Part shown: positions 8,284 through 14,517 of the stretch, piece by piece
Layout of the letters: every line of letters begins with the position of its first letter
Numbering within the stretch: position 1 is the stretch's first letter
NCBI GenBank assembly: GCA_964481755.1
Contig: CAYZVH010000043.1
Span: 1-19,560 of the forward strand
Direction: 5' to 3'
Length of the DNA stretch: 19,560 bases
Origin: Phocaeicola_A sp964481755
Lineage (GTDB): Bacteria; Bacteroidota; Bacteroidia; Bacteroidales; Bacteroidaceae
Position numbers and translations under genes: made by a program
Notes under the pieces: model-generated
Database searches by the model: none
Told to the model about the DNA's origin: nothing
What the model saw: only the letters and a program-made list of their open reading frames with translations

Positions 8284-9657
8284 ATGATACTCAAATCATT
8301 GGAAATAAAGAACCTGAGATGTTTCGAGACCTACAAGATAGACTTTACGCCCAAGACGACCATCATTATCGGTCGCAATGGTGCAGGAAAGTCAACTCTT
8401 ATAGATGCCATAAAGATAGCTATCAGTTTTGTCTTCTCCAACAACAAGAAGTTGGGGAACGACTTTCTGTCGGCAGGCAATCCGTCTCTGAATGTCAACT
8501 CCTTTGCTGATACTGACTTCCGGTTTAATGCTGAGCAGGGCACTACCGCACCCGATGCCAGCGTGAAGGGGGTTGCTCGCTACAATGGCACCTCTCTTGA
8601 TTGGGAACTCTATAAGCGTTCTACCTCCAATGCCTCACTCTACACCACCAAATACCAGGAAGCCTTCAATGCTTTCATGAACGAATGGAAAAACAACGGG
8701 GCAGACTTGCCACTCATAGCCTGCTTCTCAGACTCTTTCCCCCACAAAGCCACTAAGCAAACACCCTTTGCCATCAACAATATATTGAAGGATAGGATAC
8801 AACGTAACTTCGGATATTACCAGTGGAATCTGGATACAGCCTGCACCTCTATCTGGGAGACTCGATTGTGTAACCAGTTGGCCCATATCTCTCCATTGTA
8901 CGCGCGCGGGTCGAATTCCGCGACTTTCGCCACGCTGCACGAAGAGATTGAATACGTACAGAGCCGCTTGGTGCGCATGTCGCAACGATTGCCGAAACTT
9001 ACCGATGAGCAGTATGACATCGACTATCTGGTAGCTGTCAACACGGGCTTGGGCTATGAACTAAGTATAGTATTCAAAAACGGCAAAAGCAAATTGCTTA
9101 ACGACCTTCCGGCTGGTTACCGGCGTCTGTATTCCATTGTTCTTGAATTGGCTTACCGCGCTTATATTCTCAATGGTGACAAGGAGCCAAACGGCATTGT
9201 ACTCATTGACGAGATAGATTTGCACCTGCATCCGTCACTAGAGCAGGATGTGGTGCAATGCCTTCGCGAGATATTCCCACAGGTGCAGTTCATCTTGACT
9301 TCACATTCGGCTGCCGTCATTGCCAATCTCGACACAACAGAGAAGGTAACGGATGCAGAAACAGGCGAACGCGTTCCCGCGAATCAAGTGGTATTTATGC
9401 AAGACGGGCAAACCGAAGCCGATGTTTTGCCTGTAATCTATGGCCTTGACTACAATGCCGCACTCAGAGACTTCATGGGAAGCGACTCACGGAACGCGGA
9501 GATGAAGAAGCGGGGCGATGAGTATCTCACCTATTGCTCTTTAGGCATGGAGAAAGAGGCTCAGTCAGTCATTTCAAAGATGACTGAAGAACTTGGAGCG
9601 GAGCATGGATATGTGAAGGAACTCAAGAAAAAGGCAAAGGCTTATGAGATACATTGA
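8284..9657 (+). CDS. AAA/SMC-type ATPase, PtuA-like (Septu-type anti-phage defense)
   Basis: This 457-residue ABC/SMC-like ATPase is of the kind paired with HNH nucleases in Septu (PtuA) and retron-Septu systems. There it forms a complex with PtuB and holds or releases nuclease activity during phage infection. Seen directly: an N-terminal beta strand leading into Walker A GRNGAGKST (30-38, K36); a central region of about 230 residues without motifs I recognise; a divergent signature-like DLPAGYRRL (274-282) in place of LSGGQ; Walker B IVLIDEIDLHLHP (305-317, D309/E310); and switch histidine H341 in ILTSHS. The C-terminus is Lys-rich and helical. The gene overlaps the HNH gene by 14 bases, which implies coupled translation. 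GC content is clearly lower than in flanking genes, with many ATT/ATA/TTG/CTT codons, so transfer is likely. An OLD/RloC-type ATPase is less likely, because no TOPRIM or HEPN domain is seen. Confidence 0.85.
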   Translation: MILKSLEIKNLRCFETYKIDFTPKTTIIIGRNGAGKSTLIDAIKIAISFVFSNNKKLGNDFLSAGNPSLNVNSFADTDFRFNAEQGTTAPDASVKGVARYNGTSLDWELYKRSTSNASLYTTKYQEAFNAFMNEWKNNGADLPLIACFSDSFPHKATKQTPFAINNILKDRIQRNFGYYQWNLDTACTSIWETRLCNQLAHISPLYARGSNSATFATLHEEIEYVQSRLVRMSQRLPKLTDEQYDIDYLVAVNTGLGYELSIVFKNGKSKLLNDLPAGYRRLYSIVLELAYRAYILNGDKEPNGIVLIDEIDLHLHPSLEQDVVQCLREIFPQVQFILTSHSAAVIANLDTTEKVTDAETGERVPANQVVFMQDGQTEADVLPVIYGLDYNAALRDFMGSDSRNAEMKKRGDEYLTYCSLGMEKEAQSVISKMTEELGAEHGYVKELKKKAKAYEIH

Positions 9658-10555
9658 CAAATACAGAAAGCATGAAGAAGCTCGTGCGATGAATGTCCGC
9701 TATCTGAAGTCGGTGTATAGGCGCAATCTCAGCCATCCCGACCCTTCACCCGCCGAGGCGGAGCGTACCTTCAAGTCGTTCAAACGATATAAAGATGACT
9801 GGAAACCTCTTCTTTTGGAGGAGCAGATGTTTGAGGGGGCAAGCCGCTGTTGTTATTGCATGCGCAGACTCAACGAAACGAAGGGAATGACCAACATTGA
9901 ACATATAATTCCGAAATCATTGAGCGGACCGGAAGGGCAAGCGCAATATGCTTATTATGCTTCTTGTGCTCCTGCTCTTCGCGACCATGTGATGATGGCC
10001 GACGAGTTTGTACAGAGGAGTTTTACCACGGTTGAAGACCTCGACCATGAGAAGCGTATGCCGCACACCACCGCATTGTCTAACTTGCTCGTTGCCTGCA
10101 ACGGGACAAGAGACACATTCCGTTCGGTAGGTTGCTGCTGCAATGCTACCCATGACAACACAATCATCATGCCCATCATGTTGATGAGAGAAGCCGACAC
10201 CGATGTGAAATACGATGCCAACGGTATACTCACCATTTCTTGCAACGACGGCAACCTCAACGCAATCATCGACGAACTAAATGCGGAGACACTCAAGGAA
10301 ATCCGTTCCGTATGGTTTCATCTGAGCCGCGTCGCGATAAATATGGCACAAGCAGAAACACTATCCAAAGCGGAAAGGGTGAAATGGTTTAAGGAGGCTT
10401 ACGGCACGGACGACTTTTCTGCCCTACCTGACGAGGTGAAGAGATACAGCAGCGTGCTTGATACGAGCGACCAAGATACTTATTGGAAACTTCTTCTTGC
10501 TTACGACTGGTTCTATTATTATCCGGATTATGCCAAACAAAGAGCCACGGCCTAA
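9644..10555 (+). CDS. HNH endonuclease, PtuB-like (TIGR02646-like, Septu-type)
   Basis: This 303-residue HNH nuclease lies downstream of, and overlaps, the PtuA-like ATPase. PtuB-type proteins are the effector nucleases of Septu and retron Ec78-type defense. Motifs are C69-x2-C72 (CCYC), the catalytic block IEHIIPKS with H87, and LSNLLVACNG with N147 and C152/N153, followed by a Cys triplet at 164-166 (GCCCNATHDN). This order matches the CxxC / EHxxPK / NLxxxC pattern of the family. Unusually, about 57 residues separate the catalytic His from the Asn-containing half, and 11 residues separate C152 from the Cys triplet. The C-terminal 130 residues are helical with no recognised motif. ATG at 9644 is chosen because it lies in the overlap; M16 is an alternative. 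The base composition matches its partner, not the neighbours. Confidence 0.82.
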   Translation: MRYIDKYRKHEEARAMNVRYLKSVYRRNLSHPDPSPAEAERTFKSFKRYKDDWKPLLLEEQMFEGASRCCYCMRRLNETKGMTNIEHIIPKSLSGPEGQAQYAYYASCAPALRDHVMMADEFVQRSFTTVEDLDHEKRMPHTTALSNLLVACNGTRDTFRSVGCCCNATHDNTIIMPIMLMREADTDVKYDANGILTISCNDGNLNAIIDELNAETLKEIRSVWFHLSRVAINMAQAETLSKAERVKWFKEAYGTDDFSALPDEVKRYSSVLDTSDQDTYWKLLLAYDWFYYYPDYAKQRATA

Positions 10556-10589
10556 TAGCTGACACTCCACACCCCGCCGACCAGCTACT

Positions 10590-10597
10590 TGCCAACC
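10590..10597. repeat. Right copy of the inverted repeat flanking the ATPase-HNH pair
   Basis: TGCCAACC is the reverse complement of GGTTGGCA at 8235-8242. It lies 34 bases after the HNH gene stop, in the spacer between converging genes. A perfect 6-bp hairpin, CCGTCA-TCT-TGACGG, follows at 10603-10617. The hairpin has no T-run after it on the plus strand, so it is at best a weak terminator. Confidence 0.35.
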
Positions 10598-10640
10598 AGC
10601 CACCGTCATCTTGACGGCACCATGCAGAGCCAACTAAACT

Positions 10641-11339
10641 CTACCGGTTCTGATTCATGCGGCGCATGTTCTCCTTCGCCGTCTCGGTAAACTCTTTGAT
10701 GTAGGGGTGATTGCGGAATTTGTCCGGTGCACTGTCGAGCAGGGTCTCTATCTGAGGAGTCATCACCGGGTAAGGCATGTTGCTGCTCAATATCATGAAG
10801 ACTCCCACGCCAAGGGCATTCTCGTAGTTACCTTGGATGAAGTCCTTCACCAGCTTCGTCATCTCATCGGAGAGGGCCTCGCCCTCCTTGTTGATGGTCT
10901 CCTGCACTTCCTGCGAGTCCTTGCCGTCCATAATCATCTGGCTCTCCTTGTGCGAGAGGTCTTCGAAGCGGGTTATCAGTTCCTGGCGTCGGTCGATGAA
11001 CTCGGCCAACTTGTCGTTGAGCTTCGTTCCCGTCACCGTCTGCTTCAGGTCGTCGATGGTAATCTTGATGCTACCGTTCTCGATGACTACGGGGAACATC
11101 GCCTCGTCGTCCATATAGAGGGTCGCCATCACTACGGAGTCCACCTTGCCCTTCATCTGGAACTTGCCGTGAACGATTTCGCACGAGTCGATGTCCTTCA
11201 TCTGATCCGTGCTCCATACCTTCAAGAACAACATCTTTCCATCCAAACGCGAGATAGACGAGGTGCCTTCTATCCTGTAATTGTTGCAGGCCGTAAGCGC
11301 CAGCATCAATAAAGGTGCGAAAAGTAACGTTTTCTTCAT
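10641..11339 (-). CDS. Lipoprotein with DUF4369-like N-terminal domain
   Basis: This predicted protein has 232 residues from the chosen start, MKKTLLF. A signal peptide ends in a lipobox L-T-A-C with the lipidated cysteine at C18, so the protein should be anchored in the envelope. The residues after the cysteine (NNYRIEG) lack the acidic surface-export signal described for Bacteroidetes lipoproteins, so an inward-facing location is more likely (inference). Residues about 22-110 (YRIEGTSS, DGKMLFLK, DSCEIVHGKFQMKGKV, VVIENGSIKITID) match the pattern of the DUF4369 domain often found ahead of thioredoxin-like domains. No thioredoxin CxxC domain follows; the rest is helical and charged. An in-frame ATG seven codons upstream at 11360 would spoil the signal peptide, so it is rejected. 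Function is unknown. It is transcribed divergently from the S46 peptidase. Confidence 0.8.
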   Translation of the reverse strand: MKKTLLFAPLLMLALTACNNYRIEGTSSISRLDGKMLFLKVWSTDQMKDIDSCEIVHGKFQMKGKVDSVVMATLYMDDEAMFPVVIENGSIKITIDDLKQTVTGTKLNDKLAEFIDRRQELITRFEDLSHKESQMIMDGKDSQEVQETINKEGEALSDEMTKLVKDFIQGNYENALGVGVFMILSSNMPYPVMTPQIETLLDSAPDKFRNHPYIKEFTETAKENMRRMNQNR

Positions 11340-11371
11340 ACGCTGAAATCTCCGTAACATTGATTACGGTG

Positions 11372-11379
11372 CAAAAGTA
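11372..11379 (-). promoter_or_regulatory. Bacteroides-type -7 element TACTTTTG (minus strand) for the DUF4369 lipoprotein gene
   Basis: The plus strand reads CAAAAGTA, the reverse complement of TACTTTTG, which matches TAnnTTTG. It lies 32 bases upstream of the ATG whose first base is 11339. A GGAG lies about ten bases before that start. The surrounding stretch 11361-11460 is strongly AT-rich. Confidence 0.5.
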
Positions 11380-11498
11380 CTAAGCATACAGATACAAGTA
11401 ATTCTATTTTATTAATCTTTAATTCTTTAACGGGGCATTTATAGGTATTTAATAAGATTCTTTTCGGCCCGAAAGAGGAGTGGCTACGATTTTTGTCC

Positions 11499-11506
11499 TA
11501 CCTTTG
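11499..11506 (+). promoter_or_regulatory. Bacteroides-type -7 element TACCTTTG for the S46 peptidase gene
   Basis: The octamer matches TAnnTTTG and lies 29 bases before the ATG at 11536. With the minus-strand element at 11372-11379 it defines a divergent promoter region of about 130 bases. Confidence 0.55.
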
Positions 11507-11535
11507 CGCCATAACTAAAACCATTGCGAAAGACT

Positions 11536-13692
11536 ATGAGAAGAAACAGACTGATACTTACGGCCTTGGTGGTCATAAGTTGTCTCGTGGCACGAGCCGA
11601 CGAGGGTATGTGGATGCTACAATTGATGAAAGAGCAGCATCTGATTGACCAGATGAAGAAACAGGGACTGACACTGGAGGCGCAGGACATCTACTCCACC
11701 GACCACGTGTCGCTGAAGGATGCCGTGGGCATCTTCGGACGGGGTTGCACAGGCGAGGTGATCTCCGCCGACGGACTGGTGCTGACCAACCACCACTGCG
11801 GATTCGACGCCATACAGCAGCACAGCTCCGTGGAGCACGACTATCTGAAGAACGGATTCTGGTCCATGAGCCAGGCCGAGGAACTTCCCTCCGAGGGGCT
11901 GACCTTCACCTTCATCGAAAGCATAGAGGACGTGACGGACTATGTGGAGAAATACATGAAGGACCACAACCTGACCGACGAGACGATGAACGTGAGCGAC
12001 ATGCTCAGTGAGGTGCAAACGGAACTGGAGAACGCGAGCGAGCTGAAAGGCAAACCGGGAATATCCTTCAACGTGATGCCCTTCTACGCCGCCAACAAAT
12101 ACTACCTGTTCGTGCAGAAGGTCTACTCCGACGTTCGTCTGGTAGCCGCACCGCCCCAGTGCATCGGTAAGTTCGGCGGCGAGACGGACAACTGGATGTG
12201 GCCGCGCCACACGTGCGACTTCTCCATCTTCCGCATCTATGCCGACGCCAATGGTGAACCGGCCGAATACAGTCCCAACAACGTTCCGCTGAAGAGCAAG
12301 AAGCACCTGACCATCTCCATCCGCGGCATCGAGAACGAGGACTTCTCCATGATCATCGGATTCCCCGGCAGCACCCAACGATACCTCACCGCCAGCGAAG
12401 TGGCCAGTCGCGCGCTCTCCATCAACGTGCCCCGCATCAAGGTACGTACCGCTCGCCAGAATGTGCTGAAGGAGGAGATGGCAGCCAGCGACAAGGTGCG
12501 CATACAGTATGCCTCGAAGTACGCCAACAGCAGCAACTACTGGAAGAACGCCATCGGCATGAACAAGGCCATCGTGGACAACAAGGTGATAGAGACCAAG
12601 CAGGAACAGGAGAAACGCTTCGCCGAGTTCGCCAAGCAACAGGGCAATAAGGAATACATGGAAGTGGTGGACAAAATCAACCAAGTGATTGCCGGACTCG
12701 ACTCCGTACGCACCACCTACACCGCCTTCACGGAGACATTCCAAGCCATCGAGTTCGTCACACCGTTCATGCTGATGGACCAAATGAAACAAGCCATCCA
12801 AGACAAGGACCAGAAGAGCATCCAACGGCTAAGCGACAAGCTGCGCGAGGTATACGCCTCCGTCCACAACAAGGACTACGACCACGAAGTGGACCGCAAG
12901 GTAGCCCTCGACCTCATCTACTGCTACTCAGAACTGACCGACGAGTGGCCTGCGTTCTATGAGGTAATAGACAAGAAATACAAAGGCACTATTGACTCTT
13001 ACGTGAACGACATGTACGAGAAGTCCATCTTCGCGTCCGAGAAAAATCTGGAGGCCTTCCTGAAGAAACCCACCGTGAAGGCCATCGACAACGACCTCTC
13101 CACCAACTACAGCCGCTCAATCTATGAGACGCTCGCGTACCTGACCACTGCTATGAATGAGTACCTCAACCAGTTGATTCCCCTGCACAAGACTTATGTG
13201 AGAGGGCTGTGCGAGATGTACGCCCCCACGCCGAAAGCCGCCGACGCCAACTTCACGATGCGTATGACCTACGGCAACGTCCGTCCCTACTCGCCCAAGG
13301 ATGGTGTGTTCTACCAATACTACACCACACTGAAGGGAGTGATGGAGAAGGAGGATCCCGAGAACCCTGAGTTCAACGTGCCGGAGAAGTTGAAGGAACT
13401 CTACCAGAAGAAAGACTTCGGCCGCTACGCCATGAAGAGTGGAGAGCTGCCCGCCTGCTTCCTCACCAACAACGACATCACGGGAGGCAACAGCGGTAGT
13501 CCCGTCCTCAACGGGCAAGGCCAGCTCATCGGTTGCGCCTTCGACGGCAACTGGGAGTCGCTGAGTGGCGACATCAACTTCGACGCCGACCTACAGCGTT
13601 GCATCTGCGTGGACATCCGCTACATCCTCTTTATGATAGAGAAGTTCGGCGAGTGCCCCCGCCTCATCAACGAGATGACCATAGTCGAATAA
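11536..13692 (+). CDS. S46 family dipeptidyl-peptidase, DPP7-like
   Basis: This 718-residue periplasmic serine exopeptidase releases dipeptides from the N-terminus of peptides, supporting amino-acid nutrition. A signal peptide (RLILTALVVISCLVARA) is followed by mature DEGMW. The chymotrypsin-like triad is visible: H86 or H87 in TNHHCGFDAIQQHSS, D228 in CDFSIFRIYAD, and S653 in GGNSGSP. The length fits characterised DPP7 and DPP11 (about 710-720 residues). The residue 18 positions after the catalytic serine is Gly (FDGNWE). In characterised homologues Gly at this place goes with DPP7 (hydrophobic P1) and Arg with DPP11 (Asp/Glu P1), so DPP7-like specificity is inferred. The ATG at 11536 is preferred to a TTG at 11524 because it starts directly at the signal peptide. 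A long hairpin terminator follows. Confidence 0.92.
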   Translation: MRRNRLILTALVVISCLVARADEGMWMLQLMKEQHLIDQMKKQGLTLEAQDIYSTDHVSLKDAVGIFGRGCTGEVISADGLVLTNHHCGFDAIQQHSSVEHDYLKNGFWSMSQAEELPSEGLTFTFIESIEDVTDYVEKYMKDHNLTDETMNVSDMLSEVQTELENASELKGKPGISFNVMPFYAANKYYLFVQKVYSDVRLVAAPPQCIGKFGGETDNWMWPRHTCDFSIFRIYADANGEPAEYSPNNVPLKSKKHLTISIRGIENEDFSMIIGFPGSTQRYLTASEVASRALSINVPRIKVRTARQNVLKEEMAASDKVRIQYASKYANSSNYWKNAIGMNKAIVDNKVIETKQEQEKRFAEFAKQQGNKEYMEVVDKINQVIAGLDSVRTTYTAFTETFQAIEFVTPFMLMDQMKQAIQDKDQKSIQRLSDKLREVYASVHNKDYDHEVDRKVALDLIYCYSELTDEWPAFYEVIDKKYKGTIDSYVNDMYEKSIFASEKNLEAFLKKPTVKAIDNDLSTNYSRSIYETLAYLTTAMNEYLNQLIPLHKTYVRGLCEMYAPTPKAADANFTMRMTYGNVRPYSPKDGVFYQYYTTLKGVMEKEDPENPEFNVPEKLKELYQKKDFGRYAMKSGELPACFLTNNDITGGNSGSPVLNGQGQLIGCAFDGNWESLSGDINFDADLQRCICVDIRYILFMIEKFGECPRLINEMTIVE

Positions 13693-13721
13693 CCGCTCCC
13701 CTCACCGAGGAGCCTCACACG

Positions 13722-13770
13722 AAAGCGTCCGCTTCGTTTCCATCCACAGGAGGAACGGGGCGGACGCTTT
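13722..13770 (+). terminator. Rho-independent terminator-like hairpin after the S46 peptidase gene
   Basis: A perfect 11-bp inverted repeat, AAAGCGTCCGC at 13722-13732 and GCGGACGCTTT at 13760-13770, encloses a 27-base loop. The loop can form an inner stem, CGTTTCC with GGAACG, with one bulge. A T-rich stretch follows. It begins 30 bases after the stop codon. Confidence 0.6.
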
Positions 13771-13914
13771 ATCTTTATCTGAAACATCCCGCGCATGTGC
13801 CACTTTTTCAGATAGAGAGGCCTGTCACACAGCCATCAAGCCGTGTTCATAACTATTCATGTAGGTGCTAGGCCCCCGTGTTGACGCTGCAAAAATCTGA
13901 ACAAAACGATGGCG

Positions 13915-14002
13915 TGACAATTGTCAAACGCTTGTACGGCAATTGCCAAACACATGGATGGCAATTGTCAAACACGTGGATGGCAGTTGCCGTACACCGT
14001 TT
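13915..14002. repeat. Four contiguous 22-bp tandem repeats with a GGCAATTGCC-type palindrome
   Basis: Units lie at 13915-13936, 13937-13958, 13959-13980 and 13981-14002, with no spacer between them. The two inner units are nearly identical (core TGGCAATTGYCAAACACRTG) and the outer two are degenerate. Each unit opens with a near-palindrome: GACAATTGTC, GGCAATTGCC, GGCAATTGTC, GGCAGTTGCC. The 22-bp period is close to two turns of B-DNA. The function is unknown. Confidence 0.8.
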
Positions 14003-14010
14003 TAGCTAAG

Positions 14011-14076
14011 ATTTTGCATCATATAGCAGGGATTCTTACATCATGAAAAAGGGGTTCTTGCATCATGCAGAACCCC
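14011..14076. repeat. Three 22-bp tandem repeats with a TTSTTRCATCATG-type core
   Basis: Units at 14011-14032, 14033-14054 and 14055-14076 share a core seen as TTTTGCATCATA, TTCTTACATCATG and TTCTTGCATCATG. The second and third units are closest. The period, 22 bp, equals that of the neighbouring family eight bases to the left, but the sequence differs. The third unit also forms the stem of the minus-strand terminator. Confidence 0.65.
14046..14076 (-). terminator. Rho-independent terminator for the ttcA-DUF486 operon
   Basis: Read on the minus strand, GGGGTTCT pairs with AGAACCCC (plus-strand copies 14051-14058 and 14069-14076). Three more pairs form beyond a bulge, around a TCA-type loop, and a run of five T follows at once (plus-strand AAAAA at 14046-14050). 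It lies about 72 bases downstream of the DUF486 gene stop. Confidence 0.7.
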
Positions 14077-14148
14077 TCCTATGAAGTGTTATCTTGTATG
14101 GTTTCACATCGCACCACCAACCGCCGGACGCCCGGCAAGAGGCTGCCG

Positions 14149-14517
14149 CTACTTCATGAATACAAAGTAGACGGCCAACACCAGGCACACGAAGGCGGCC
14201 AGGTGATTCCAGTGGAGCGCCTCACCCTTGAAGAGTACGGTGGTGAAGAGCGTGAAGATGATGAGCGTGATGACCTCCTGCGTCACCTTCAGTTGCATCA
14301 GGCTGAACGGACCACCGTTGCCTTGGAAGCCGATGCGGTTGGCGGGGACCTGGAACGAATACTCGGCCAAGGCGATGCCCCACGAGAAGAGGACTACAAC
14401 CCAAAGCGGCCAATTGGAGGAAATCTTCATCTCCTGCAACTTAAGGTGACCATACCAAGCGAAGGTCATAAAGATGTTGGAAACGACCAACAACAGTACT
14501 GTGTACAAAGCTTTCAT
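14149..14517 (-). CDS. DUF486 family small membrane protein
   Basis: This 122-residue integral membrane protein has four predicted helices (about residues 3-22, 36-54, 77-98 and 102-121). It matches the DUF486 family of the drug/metabolite-transporter superfamily: the wording FMTFAWYGHLK near the N-terminus, then WGIALAEYSFQVPANRIG and LMQLKVTQEVITL, are the conserved stretches I recognise. No transported substrate has been established for this family to my knowledge. Four helices is half of an EamA-type transporter, so it probably works as a dimer (inference). Its ATG overlaps the stop of the upstream ttcA gene as ATGA, so translation is likely coupled. Confidence 0.88.
   Translation of the reverse strand: MKALYTVLLLVVSNIFMTFAWYGHLKLQEMKISSNWPLWVVVLFSWGIALAEYSFQVPANRIGFQGNGGPFSLMQLKVTQEVITLIIFTLFTTVLFKGEALHWNHLAAFVCLVLAVYFVFMK

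Larger units (their letters stand above)
13693..14148. other. 456-bp noncoding spacer between convergent genes
   Basis: I see no credible gene here. The spacer holds, from left to right, the S46 terminator, about 140 bases without recognised features, four 22-bp repeats, three further 22-bp repeats of another sequence, and a terminator for the minus-strand operon. Open frames that enter the spacer have no start signal and no family resemblance. Confidence 0.7.

Noticed and set aside
10603..10617. Hairpin CCGTCA-TCT-TGACGG as a true terminator
   Set aside because: The stem is only six pairs and no T-run follows on either strand, so it is mentioned but not listed as a terminator.
11524..11535. 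TTG start of the S46 peptidase four codons upstream
   Set aside because: The ATG at 11536 directly opens a standard signal peptide, and nothing supports the TTG.
11617..12825. Minus-strand open frame of 402 codons inside the S46 peptidase
   Set aside because: It is an antisense shadow of a gene with an intact catalytic triad. It has no start signal or recognisable domain.
13915..14076. 22-bp repeats as a CRISPR array
   Set aside because: The units are contiguous without unique spacers, there are two unrelated families, and no cas genes are nearby.
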